Source: Simmondsia chinensis
Taxonomy: Eukaryota > Streptophyta > Magnoliopsida > Caryophyllales > Simmondsiaceae
Assembly (NCBI GenBank): GCA_018398585.1
Contig: JAGTTD010000005.1
Location: forward strand, 13,753,355 to 13,817,354
Reading direction: 5' to 3'
Length of the DNA stretch: 64,000 bases
Of the stretch, positions 54,355 through 64,000 are shown piece after piece; positions within the stretch are counted from its first letter, which is position 1; each line of letters opens with the position of its first letter. The notes beneath the pieces were generated by a model. That model was not told the origin of the DNA, searched no databases, and saw nothing but the letters and a program-made list of their open reading frames with translations. A program made the position numbers and the translations under genes.

Positions 54355-57300
54355 ATATCTCACTTGTCCTAAATCCAATTTATGACAAAGTCTATACTCA
54401 CCCCTTTTAAGTTTGAACCAAAGTACTGAGCCTAACCCTTTGTGAGCTCAATTACTCTGTTGTGAAGTCAGCAATATACTACTGCCTGGCATTCCTCTCA
54501 CTAATGGCTCCCACTCCAAAGGTAAAGACATGCTTAGACGTCGAAATTTTATCATTTTAATCTGACTGGAAGTTTTAAAATAATATATCCAACTGGAATC
54601 AGCTCGGCACTTTGAAAAATCAACATATAACTTCCAGTCCTTCTTAAGTACTAGAGAAGACGCTTTATTGCCACCTAGTGCATCGGACCTGAGTTCGACT
54701 GACACCTCCTTACTATACCACGACATTGCAAATATCTAGTCTCATGCACAATATGGCATACCTGAGACTCCCACTGCCAAAGCATGTGGAATATTCCTCA
54801 ACTTCTCCTCCTCTTGAGGTGTCCTAAAACACTACTCAAAAGAGAGAGGGACTCCATGCTATACCTTTGACAACGTCTTGTCAATATAAATAACTGGAGA
54901 GAGATCTAACATCCAACCCCTATCACCTCACAAATGCTTAATCTTAAGCGTAGAGCTGGCTTTTCCTATGTCTTTTACATTGAGCTATTATGACAATCAA
55001 GTCTTTCTTTTTCTTTTTTTAAGCTAATGGCACCCCTACTTCATTCTCAATGAGCAGTATATCGTTGAAATGTAACACTAAGAAAGTCACTACTTTCTCT
55101 TAATGTAATTTGTACACGCATGGTTCGAGGAGCCGATTACACAAAACTAGAAGACTCAATTACTTCATTGTGGCTAAAAATATCAAATTCAATGCCACGG
55201 TCAACCACTAAAGCTCCCGCTATGAACCTGCCATTTGTCCTGATAATCCTCCCCCCACACCTAAGCTCTTGTGTATCTGGAACATTCTCATTCCTATTAG
55301 TAGGTACATCTAATGCATCTGCTATGTCTTAAGTTGTGTCGAGTTATTCAGAATTATTGTCATTTTTCTTTCAATGCTATTTTCTATTTGCTTTTGTAGT
55401 TTACTTGGAAAATTCTTCTCTAAGTATTTCACATTGTTCTCGCATACAAGGAGAACAGCATGAATAAATCATAAACACATGTTCCCTAGTAAACTAAAAT
55501 TTTATTTCATGTAGTAAAGGTTTACAACCATATTCAAACTGAATAACAATTGTTCTTCAAACAGCATAAATCAAATTCTTGTCTAATGCAGGTACAAATC
55601 AATAAGAATTTTTAATGAGAAAAAACAAAATTCTAACACTAAAATCTAAGCTATCGCTTCCTACTACTAAGACTACTACTCTTGTACCGCCTTCAGCCGT
55701 CAGGTACAGCTCCCATCATGTAGCTTCCTGGTTGGCTTGAGCCCCTATAACATATTACAGACTTGGTCAGTTGAACCTGAGTCCACACACCAAGAATCTG
55801 GTGAACTCACAACTACACAAGACTCAAATCAGTGAGATATCGTCATACATTCACCAGATGGCTTGGCAGTCTTTGAGGGAAGAGTAGCCATGTACTTTAC
55901 ACAGTTTCTCTTCCAGTGGCCCATCTTTCCGCAAAAATAACACTTTCCTTTTTCTGGTCTTTTGTTAGGATTAGTCGCTACACTAGCAACCTTACCTTTG
56001 CCTTTCTTTCGAGTCAGTCCCTTATTCTGCTTCCTCACACTAGTCCTCGATACCCGAGTCAAGTGGACAATCCCCTTGGCTTGCATAACACCCTCTGCTG
56101 CCTGTGGGTCTTTCATCAGCTCAGGTAATGAATAATCTTTGTTATTCATTGTGTAGTTCAGCCTTAACTGAGTGAAAGAGCCAGACAGAAAGCTGAAGAT
56201 GATGTCTTGCTGAGACTTACTATCAATCTTAGCACCTAGAATCTCCAATGCAGACAAGCACGCCATCATTTTCATGACGTGCTCTTGAACTGGGGACTCT
56301 TCTGACATCCTCATGTTCAAGAGTTTCCTCATCAGCTCTTGCCTAGCTGCCCTATCTTGACCACCAAATATTTCCTTTAAATGTTTGATCATCTCAGCTG
56401 TTGTTTCCATCTCAAGAATTTGATGCCTGAGTACATCAGTCATAGAGGCCAAAATGTAGCATCTGGCTAACTCATTAGCCTTATTCCAGCGTTCATTACG
56501 CTCTTTAATAGCAGCTGCATGATTATTAGAGGGCACCATAGGTCGAACTTTAGTGAGAACAAACTTATGACCCCTAAGCATTAATACTATGTCCAGGTTC
56601 ATTTTTCAGGTGAAGTAATTCGGTCCAGTTAAAGCATTATCTTTCAGAATTGAGTGAAGAGCACCAGTCGCAACCACTTCAAAAACAATGTAAGTGCAAA
56701 CAATCGTGTAACTACCGTATATGAGTCCTGTATAATGCAGTGATATATATTGTTTCAACTTAGCATACACAATAAGTTAGATATTTACCAAAATGTACTA
56801 TCATGCATACAATGATGACCCAAACACACCACTCATTAATCCCAGACAGCGAGGTCGCATGAAGGTAGTTTAGGTGAGAACTATTATCAATTAACCTGTT
56901 TTCTTGTAACTCTTACTAAACATGATTAACTCACCACTTTACCTTAGTCTCTTACATGATACAACAGAGCTCCTTGGGGAGGCTAATGCACCGCGTTAGT
57001 CAATTTTAAACCATTACCTAAACCTCCGTACAAATACACGAAATACTTCACGGCAGCATGGTCACATCGCTTCTTTGCACTTTGGTTTATCTCAACAGAA
57101 GTCTAACCCTGTAATCTGCAAACCGACATCCTCTGCAGGGAGGTCTATTGATCTACTATTCTGCCAGACCTATAATGGAGACCGTGAGGTTACAACAATT
57201 GAAACTTCGCTCTCATTTAATTTTTATAACCAATGGTTTTTAATTAACTTGCATTTATAACTTGAATTATCTCATAATCTTATTTAGAATCCCATCCTAA

Positions 57301-58633
57301 AATTAACCAAAATTAGTTAATTAATTTACTCAAAAACTCTATCGTTTTACAATATAGATTATCTCATAATCTTGCATTAGAATCTCATTCCAAAATAAAT
57401 CAATAAAATTAATTAATTAATTTTAATTAAAACAAGACCAACATTTAATTTAGGTTATCATATAATCTACTTTTATATATCTAATTCCAAAATTAAATTA
57501 AAATAATTTTATTTAAAATTAATAACGATTTTGTGGTTAGACTATCCCATAGTCTATTTTTTTTTTTTTTAGAAACTTATTCTAAAAAATAAACAAACTT
57601 TAGACTATTTCATAGTCTATTTTAGAATCTTATTTTAAAAATAAAACAAGCTTAAACTATCTCATAGTCTATTCTATAATCTTATTATAAAATAATTTCA
57701 TATAACTTTATTTAAAATACACTGATTCACAATTTAGATTATCACATAACCTAAACTTAGAATCTCATTCTAAATTAATTAATAAAATACTTTATTTTTA
57801 ATTATGTAAATCGGTACTGATGTCTACACGTCCAAAGAAAAAATATTTTTTTTAAATACGCGCTGAAGTCAACGCCACGTCAGCGCTGACATCAATGTCT
57901 GCAGGTGATGTCATTTGTTGACATCAGCGGCTGTCGTCATTAGATTTTTTTTAATTAAAATATTTAATTTTGAAATAAATTTAATCTAATCTCATTAGGT
58001 CAATTTTATCCGATCTCATACAAAATAATTCATTCTAATCCTATTAGACCAACTTTATCTAATTTCGTTAAAATTAATTGAATCTAATCTCGTGAGATCA
58101 ATTTTATCTATTATTGTCAAAAATATTTGAATCTAATCTTATTAGATCAAGTTTATCCGATTTCGTAAATCATGATAGAGAACATACAATGTTATTTTAA
58201 GAACAACATAATCGTAAATTTATGGGTTGTTCCAAATTAACGATTAACTCATTAAGGATTTAAACAATTTAAATCATTACTATAAACAACTTAGTTAACT
58301 GTGAAATCTTTTAATTGACTTAAACAATTTAAATCGATACTTTAAATGAACTAGTTAACCTCAAACAATTTAAATTGATATTTTAAAACAATCTAATTAA
58401 AAATTAATTACTTTGATGATTCAAACAATTTAAATCACAAATACAAACAATCATCTGAATTAATCATTAATTCATTATCGATTTAAACAATTTAAAGCTA
58501 TACGTCAAATTAAACTAATTTTTCTTCTTAATAAAATCTCTATTTTAATAATTTACAAATCTATTTATTTCGATCTTATTATACCTAGTCATGTATATTA
58601 TGAATGTAATCAGAGGTTGGCTTTGATACCAAT
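54355..58633 (-). mobile_element. array internal unit 5
   Basis: 4279 bp with the full organisation: pol remnants about 54430-55340, gag 55829-56677, hairpin repeats 57255-57770, TGACGTC-like cluster 57800-57945, minisatellites 57980-58500 and primer binding site complement TGGCTTTGATACCA at 58618-58631. This is the PBS-proximal end of the array. Confidence 0.82.
55829..56677 (-). pseudogene. gag of array unit 5 (best preserved)
   Basis: 257 aa open from 56602 (MNLDIVLMLRGHKFVLTK). The original start at 56677 is now GTG, and a TGG has become TGA just before residue 1 of the open part. It contains AAAIKERNERWNKANELARC, HLKEIFGGQDRAARQELMRK, MMACLSALEILGAKID, YTMNNKDYSLPELM and an intact knuckle CYFCGKMGHWKRNC. 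It is the best guide to the family's gag sequence. Confidence 0.88.
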
Positions 58634-60804
58634 TGTTGGGAAAAGATATAAATTTTATGGGAAAGACAAACTACGATGCCAACTATTGAATTTACAGTTC
58701 TCAACTATGGTCACAACAATATGCACCTATGAGAGCACTTAGAACACGAGACTCTTCTCCCTACCTAAGCCCCCAGTCGGAGAGCCACACTTCGTGACAC
58801 CTCATGTGCGAGAGTTCCCCGGAATATGTTTTTCTCTATGAACCATTTGCCCTCATAAAAGTTGTTGGGATGAATTTCAAAAATTCTCCCTAAAGTTTAC
58901 GCAATGGAACAGGTTTAGAATTCATAACTCTAAGCCTAGGGTTGATTTAAAATTTCTGAATTTAAATCAACAGATATGAATTCTCAATTTAGATCTACAA
59001 GTCTTTTACTCTAATACATTCATAACAACACATAAACTTAAATAGGTATAATAACGAATATTATAAATAAATCGAAAAGCGAAACTAAGGAGGAAATAAG
59101 AACATATCTAGAATTGCTCCAATTATAAAGATTACCAATAAAAACGAGACCCCGCGATCTTCTATGCAATGACCTCGAACTGCCCGGAGAGTGGGCTCCG
59201 AAAAATATAAAACTGAGGAAAGAAAAATTTGAACGGAAAATTTTCTCTCCAATTAGATCTCCGAAACTATTTCCAGAAACCCTAAATGATCTATTTTTAT
59301 TGAATGCCAAACTAATGAAATAGGTGCATCTATTTATAATAGACGACCAGAGCAAAAAAAAATAGCTGAAAAATGATGTGGGATACACAAAAAAAAAAAA
59401 ATTCCAATTAAATCAAAATGCAGCGTTTCATTCAAAGAGGCATTTAAAACGACGCGTTTTAACCCTGACCGTACATCGCGTGCTTTGGCGTATCACCGCG
59501 TGACACGTGGCAAGCATTGATTGGGCCGCTTATGCGGACGTGGATAACCCTGTGATGACCTGTCGCACGCTGGTTCTTTAGATCCGAAACACACGGATCA
59601 TGACTATTCAAATGCAATTTTAAATTTTTTTTTTTTTTTTTTGCTTTGTTTCTCACATGTAAAAATTTATCTTATAAATATTAATTTCCTAAAATTGTTT
59701 TATTTTATAATTTTCAATTTTATTCATCTCATTTCATGAATTCTTTAATATTTTTTCGATAGCAATAAAAATAGAGGCTTGGGCAGGGACCTAGGGCACA
59801 ATTCAAATCTAGCTCCAAATGGGCTAAATTAATCATCTCATAAAATAATTTAATTACCATTTAATGTGGCTTAGTCTACTAAACAAATCTCACTGCACCC
59901 CAGACTTAAATTATTTATTCGATATCTCCCTAATGGACTATATTAATGACAACAACCCCTCCACTAGATGTTCATGACAAAGGATAAATATAACCATTAC
60001 CATTATTCTTCCCACAGCTTCTCCATTAGTTACCGACTCGCCCTTCACTGAACAATTCATTTATACTTGAACATATTCCTAGTATAAATTCCAAATGTCA
60101 AACACTTGAAATACTTTGGCCAAAGTTTCCAAAATATTCAAATATTTGCGAATCAACTAAGGGGACATATGTATCTCATAAGAGACTGCAGATTCCCTAT
60201 TGAATATCTGATCCATGTCACACTTCACACCGCTACCCAGTGTACGTGGGATTTCAGTCATTCGTTTAGACCTTACTTATAGTACACCAAAGTAACTAAC
60301 GCTCCATGCACAAGTCCAAATTACCCTCAGGATTTAGAGTCGTCATTCAAACAGTACAACGTGAATTACTCATCTCCGGTAGTATTCTAGAAATAAGTAA
60401 CCCACATGGTCCAACTCAGTGTGCTAATCTTATTAAACACACTAACCTAACACTTTTGGATCTCTATCCACATGACCAAGACAAGTCATCTAAAGTGTCA
60501 CGTTATAGTCTTAACATACAAGTGGTCCAAACTTGTCTTTGACTACGAGTCTTTCAAACAACAATCCATACCATTTGTTCCAAATCTATGTATGGCTTAG
60601 TCTCATAAACCGCTTAGAACAAACATGTAAATTGTAATTTGAGGACTGCACCCATCTCATGGATGTTTCCAAAAGAAAATCACATGCAGTATAAATGCTC
60701 GCTTTCACAAATTTAACTAGGAAATGATTGGGACTTCAATCTTATTTATTAATTAAAATAATATATCCAGATTAAATCTGAATTTCAGGACACTGTTCCT
60801 AGCA
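58634..60804 (-). repeat. array LTR5 (5' end LTR)
   Basis: 2171 bp, TGTTGGG to TTCCTAGCA (the last CTAACA mutated to CTAGCA). TATA box complement at 59331-59338, G-box CACGTGGC at 59504-59511. GTAAC follows at 60805-60809, identical to the five bases before LTR1. A deletion near 59720 accounts for part of the shorter length. Confidence 0.88.
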
Positions 60805-60809
60805 GTAAC

Positions 60810-61871
60810 CTCAATTAAATCGACAATTGTCACAGGGCCAACTTAACCAATCTTCGCAACAACTGCATTTCAAATCATACTCCAAGGAGTTAATCTTTTC
60901 CATAATTCACTCTAATAGACTCTTATTTGAGCCCACTTCCGCTACAATTCCAGTCTAACCAACGTCTACTTGAACAAACTCTCACTCTCTTTTACCTCTC
61001 CTCAATGGTTTTTTTTTTTTTTTTCCATTTCCTAGAACCTCTTTTATAGAGGACTCCCTTCTCTATGGTATAGGTTAAGAGTGAGGATAGATGTCTTTCT
61101 TGTAAGGGGGAATAGAAAAATTCCTCCCTACCTCTTTAGTGTTGACTTTGTTAAACATTAAGGGGAAGGGTAAATAATGTGTGGTATAAGGGTGTTAAAA
61201 TGGGTGTTGTTGCTTGCCCTACAAATAATTGGCCTTATTGCTTTACATGTTACCATATGCCATGTTCTTACTATGACCACAAGCACGCAACTACATGACT
61301 GGTCATTTCATGCCTTGCCCTTACTCATCTAATAATACCCAATACACGCCTACAAGCACATGTCTACATACGCACGCCGACATGTACGCGCAAACCAGTA
61401 CTCATCTACTACTACATGCCAACAAATACCCGTCTACTACTACAAGCCAATCAATGCCCGCCTACTACAACAGGCCATATTTCTTCATGCTAGCCTTAGA
61501 AGGGTACGTTTATATACAAAGGTTACAAGCAATGTTTATGGTTACAAGCCATAGTTAAGCTTAAAAGCTATATCTGAAGCCTACCTAATGCATTTAAAGT
61601 TATAAGCCATGTTTAAGGTTAGGTGCCTAGTTTGAAGCGTGCCTAATGCACATAAAGTTACAAGCCATGTTTAAGGTCTGGCACCATCCTTGCAATACTT
61701 TAGGAAAGCTTGTTCAAATTCATTAATCACCATAATGAATGGATAACCTACTCCTCTATAGTATATCTTCTCTACAAGAGATCAAACACACTCTTTAATA
61801 GTGTCAATGGAATTTCAATCTCATATCGTAGCGCCCACACCTGAAAGTAGTAGTACTGAATTATGGATGAC
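60810..61871. repeat. array flank with two short tandem repeats
   Basis: No gene recognised. At 61388-61474 there are three copies of a ~28-bp unit (CTACTACTACA, GCCAA-AAT-CCCG), which creates the two overlapping short ORFs here. At about 61520-61680 there are two and a half copies of a 58-bp unit (CTAATGCA, TAAAGTTA-AAGCCATGTTTAAGG). The rest is plain AT-rich sequence. Confidence 0.6.
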
Positions 61872-61884
61872 AAGAAGGCCGAAT

Positions 61885-62022
61885 TATGGGGGTCCTCGAA
61901 AACAACCTCTCTTCGGGATAGCCCCCTGAAGGAGGAAGGCTGCCTACATCTACCCCCCAGACCCTGCTTGTGCAGGAGCCCTTAGAGGCACTGGCTTTGT
62001 TGTTGTTGTTGTTGTTTGTTGT
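61885..62022 (+). mobile_element. SINE copy D, 5'-truncated
   Basis: GGGGGTCCTCGAAAACAACC, GGAAGGCTGCCTACATCTACC, TTGTGCAGGAGCCC and a tail of TTG repeats: body and tail only, no head. Flanked by AAGAAGGCCGAAT (61872-61884) and AAGAAGGCTGAAT (62023-62035), a target-site duplication with one change. Confidence 0.8.
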
Positions 62023-62039
62023 AAGAAGGCTGAATCAAT

Positions 62040-62350
62040 TACCTACATGCATTTTCATTGGTTCATCTTTCATGGTTTTGATGACCAACAACATAAAATA
62101 CCATCACATAAGTGTGGTGCCAATATTGGTGCGCTAATGTGGCTTAATAGGCATATAAGTTAAATTTAAACAAAACAGATAAACCCGTAACAAGGCTGCC
62201 AAGATTGTACAGTGTACTTCAAAAACTTTGTACTAACGTGCAAAAGGCATAACAACTCCTTATGAACCCAAAAAGCGTGTCCATTGGATCTTACAATCAC
62301 GATCCTTTCTTTCTGGTAGGATCATTCCATTCATAATTGATCCAACTGCT
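62040..62350. other. no gene or repeat recognised
   Basis: About 310 bp between SINE copy D and the minisatellite. Nothing identifiable. Confidence 0.35.
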
Positions 62351-62354
62351 CCAT

Positions 62355-62990
62355 CATGAATTAGATTTCATTTCCTGAATGGCGACAGTAAATCCCTTTA
62401 GGACTGTGGGACTTCGCCTCAATCATTTCCTTATCTTGATGGTGTAAATTGTTTTAGGAATGGAGGACTTCACCTTAGTCATCTCCTTATCTTGATGACG
62501 TTAATTATTTTAGGACTGGAGGACTTAGCCCTAGTCTTTAATTGGATTTCATTTTCTTAACAGTGGTGTAAATCATTATAGGACAGGGGAACTTTGCCCC
62601 TAGTCATAGCCTGAACTTTATAACAATGGTGGGATAAATTATTTTGGAATTCGGGTACTTTGCCTCGGTCATTCTTTTACTTTTAGGGGGAGTAAATCAG
62701 TTTATGAATGGAGACTTTGCTCAGTCATTTCCCTACTTTGGTGGTATAAATCATTTTGAGACTGGGGGACTCCGCCTTAGTCATTTCCTTACTTTGGTGG
62801 CGTAAATCATTTTGACTGGGGATTTGCCTTAGTCATTTCCCTATTTTGGTGACATAAGTCATTTTAGGGCTGTGGCACTTTGCCTCAGTCATTTCCTTAA
62901 TGTTGGCATGAATCATTTTAGAACTAGGAGACTGCATCCTGATTTATAACTTAGACTTCCTCACCTTGGTAGCATAAAGATTAGGGGATT
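62355..62990. repeat. diverged tandem repeat, unit about 58 bp, ~11 copies
   Basis: The unit pattern is GTAAATCATTTTAGGACTGG, GGACTTTGCCTTAGTCAT, TTCCTTACTTTGGTGGC. Units vary from about 50 to 70 bp. GACTTTGCC-like and AGTCATTTCC-like landmarks recur throughout. No coding frame survives. Confidence 0.85.
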
Positions 62991-64000
62991 TCACCCCTAG
63001 GTCACATGCTAGACATCACTTTCATTGCAAAAGTTAAATCATCCCAGAGTCGAGAGGCTTCACAATCAAGAATGAGTGAGAATGCATTTCTTTCGCATGA
63101 TGAGAATCATGTCAGAACAACAAGAAGTTGGGAACTACTCATCCATGAGATAAAATCCCTTTCAGAGCCGGTGAGCTTTACCCTCAATCATGTCATGTAA
63201 TACAAAATCATGACATAGTTAGGAGACTTCGTTACTCGTTACAAGTTGGTGATCGAACTATAATTAGGGAACTTAGCCTCTTATCCCGACCTAATGAAAC
63301 ATTTCCAACTGAAAAGTCCTATATGGACCATGCACATTACTCCACCTGAGCAACTCATACTTTAACCAACCTTCTGCTAAGCTATTTGGCGCCACTAGTG
63401 GTCAACAACTTATCAAGAGCATTTTTATCCACTTAGCCGCCTTCATAATCGCCTACGAGTTAACCAAACACCATATCTAGTAAATACATGTTATCCTCAC
63501 ATTTCTTGTTAGTCTTGTTCATTTATCTGCAAAACGCAATCATGTAAGGGAGTATAACAATCTTCCCTCACTGTCTCTCTCAATTCTTCCTCTTCTACTA
63601 GGCATTCGACATTTACAACATAACAATTGGGAATGGATGTAGGGATAGGCATAAAAAGAGTTTAATGAACTTTTAATACACTATGAATCTACAGACCGAA
63701 CTTCTCATAAAGTAGGGATTTTAAGTTAAATCTTTATTTCAAGGAGCTAAGTATCACATACGTCTACTATAAAATCTAATTGATATTTGAACCTGTGTTT
63801 TACACCCTAATTTTGTTAGGGCTGGGACGATGCCTTTTTGGATAAAGTGCCACGTGGCCATCACATGTGGTCCTCCTTGAGGGGAGTCTGGCCTTTTGGT
63901 GTTGTGATAACGGTGTCTCGAGCCTAGTGCTTGGGAACATTATTATCCTTGGCAAGGGTTTTAACCACTCAAGGCTTGAGATGGCTGAAGGGTGAAATAA
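62991..64000. other. no gene recognised
   Basis: The first 150 bp still echo the preceding repeat (GACTTC-CC, AATCATG). The plus frame at 63006-63200 (64 aa) overlaps this repeat-like part and has no domain. A perfect palindrome GCCACGTGGC lies at 63849-63858 (a G-box core), too little to call a promoter. Confidence 0.35.

Larger units (their letters stand above)
27436..60804 (-). mobile_element. five-unit tandem array of a non-autonomous copia-type element
   Basis: 33.4 kb in the order LTR1, int1, LTR2, int2, LTR stub, int3, LTR3, int4, LTR4, int5, LTR5. All are in the same (minus) orientation. Each internal LTR is joined on its low side to a primer binding site and on its high side to a polypurine tract, with no target-site duplication at the internal joints. 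GTAAC is present just outside both ends (27431-27435 and 60805-60809). The LTR starts at 45556, 52095 and 58634 are 6539 bp apart both times by my count. All units share the loss of protease-integrase and most of RT, so a deletion derivative was multiplied. Two later insertions lie in LTR1. Confidence 0.85.

Noticed and set aside
27436..60804. Five independent insertions of the same element
   Set aside because: Internal LTRs have no TSD and are shared by neighbouring interiors; only the outer edges carry GTAAC.
61295..61558. 87-codon plus ORF rich in T, H and Y
   Set aside because: It is produced by a 28-bp tandem repeat, and two frames are open at once.
63849..63858. G-box palindrome as a gene promoter
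   Set aside because: A 10-bp motif alone, with no coding sequence downstream in the window.

Overview
This window looks like plant nuclear DNA, probably from a dicot (tentative; asterid at a guess). The evidence is the set of elements: Ty1/copia and Ty3/gypsy (Athila- and Tat-like) LTR retrotransposons, an L1-type LINE with a plant-style RNase H tail, SINEs ending in TTG repeats, and tRNA-Met or tRNA-Asp primer binding sites. I found no intact host gene. Almost everything recognisable is transposon sequence, mostly decayed and layered by nested insertion.

Layout. 1-1345 is a gag-protease fragment of a copia element on the minus strand (A). About 1660-7288 is a second decayed copia element (B, minus strand) with both LTRs. 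About 7330-9130 is a decayed LINE on the plus strand. 10644-15296 is a third copia element (C, minus strand, same family as A), split by a 982-bp LTR-like insert at 11246-12227. 15297-22074 is an internally deleted Athila-like element on the minus strand, which holds a solo LTR of its own family in reverse orientation (17630-19037, TSD GAACT). 22630-23773 is a Tat-like LTR plus primer binding site, interrupted by a SINE whose head is derived from 5S rRNA. 23.9-26.6 kb is a series of diverged tandem repeats, and a second 5S-headed SINE lies at 26973-27219.

The dominant feature is 27436-60804. It is a tandem array of one non-autonomous copia-type element on the minus strand, arranged LTR-int-LTR-int-LTRstub-int-LTR-int-LTR-int-LTR after an initial LTR1-int1. 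It has five internal units, five complete or near-complete LTRs of about 2.2 kb and one LTR stub. Only the outer edges carry a target-site duplication (GTAAC), so the array appears to descend from one insertion that grew by LTR-mediated recombination. Each unit keeps gag with a CCHC knuckle, has lost most of protease, integrase and RT, and has an unusual leader of hairpin-forming repeats.

LTR1 of the array received two later insertions. One is a 2.77-kb non-autonomous LTR element on the plus strand (28377-31144, TSD ATAAC). Its only ORF (421 aa) begins with a domain resembling an RRM of polypyrimidine-tract-binding proteins. The other is a SINE with an unrelated long head (31417-31859). A truncated SINE and three kinds of short tandem repeat follow the array (61-63 kb).

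The observations I would follow first are the RRM-carrying retroelement with its intact ORF, the 5S-headed SINE family seen twice with target-site duplications, and the single-TSD tandem array with its leader of repeated hairpins. All coordinates and comparisons were made by eye.
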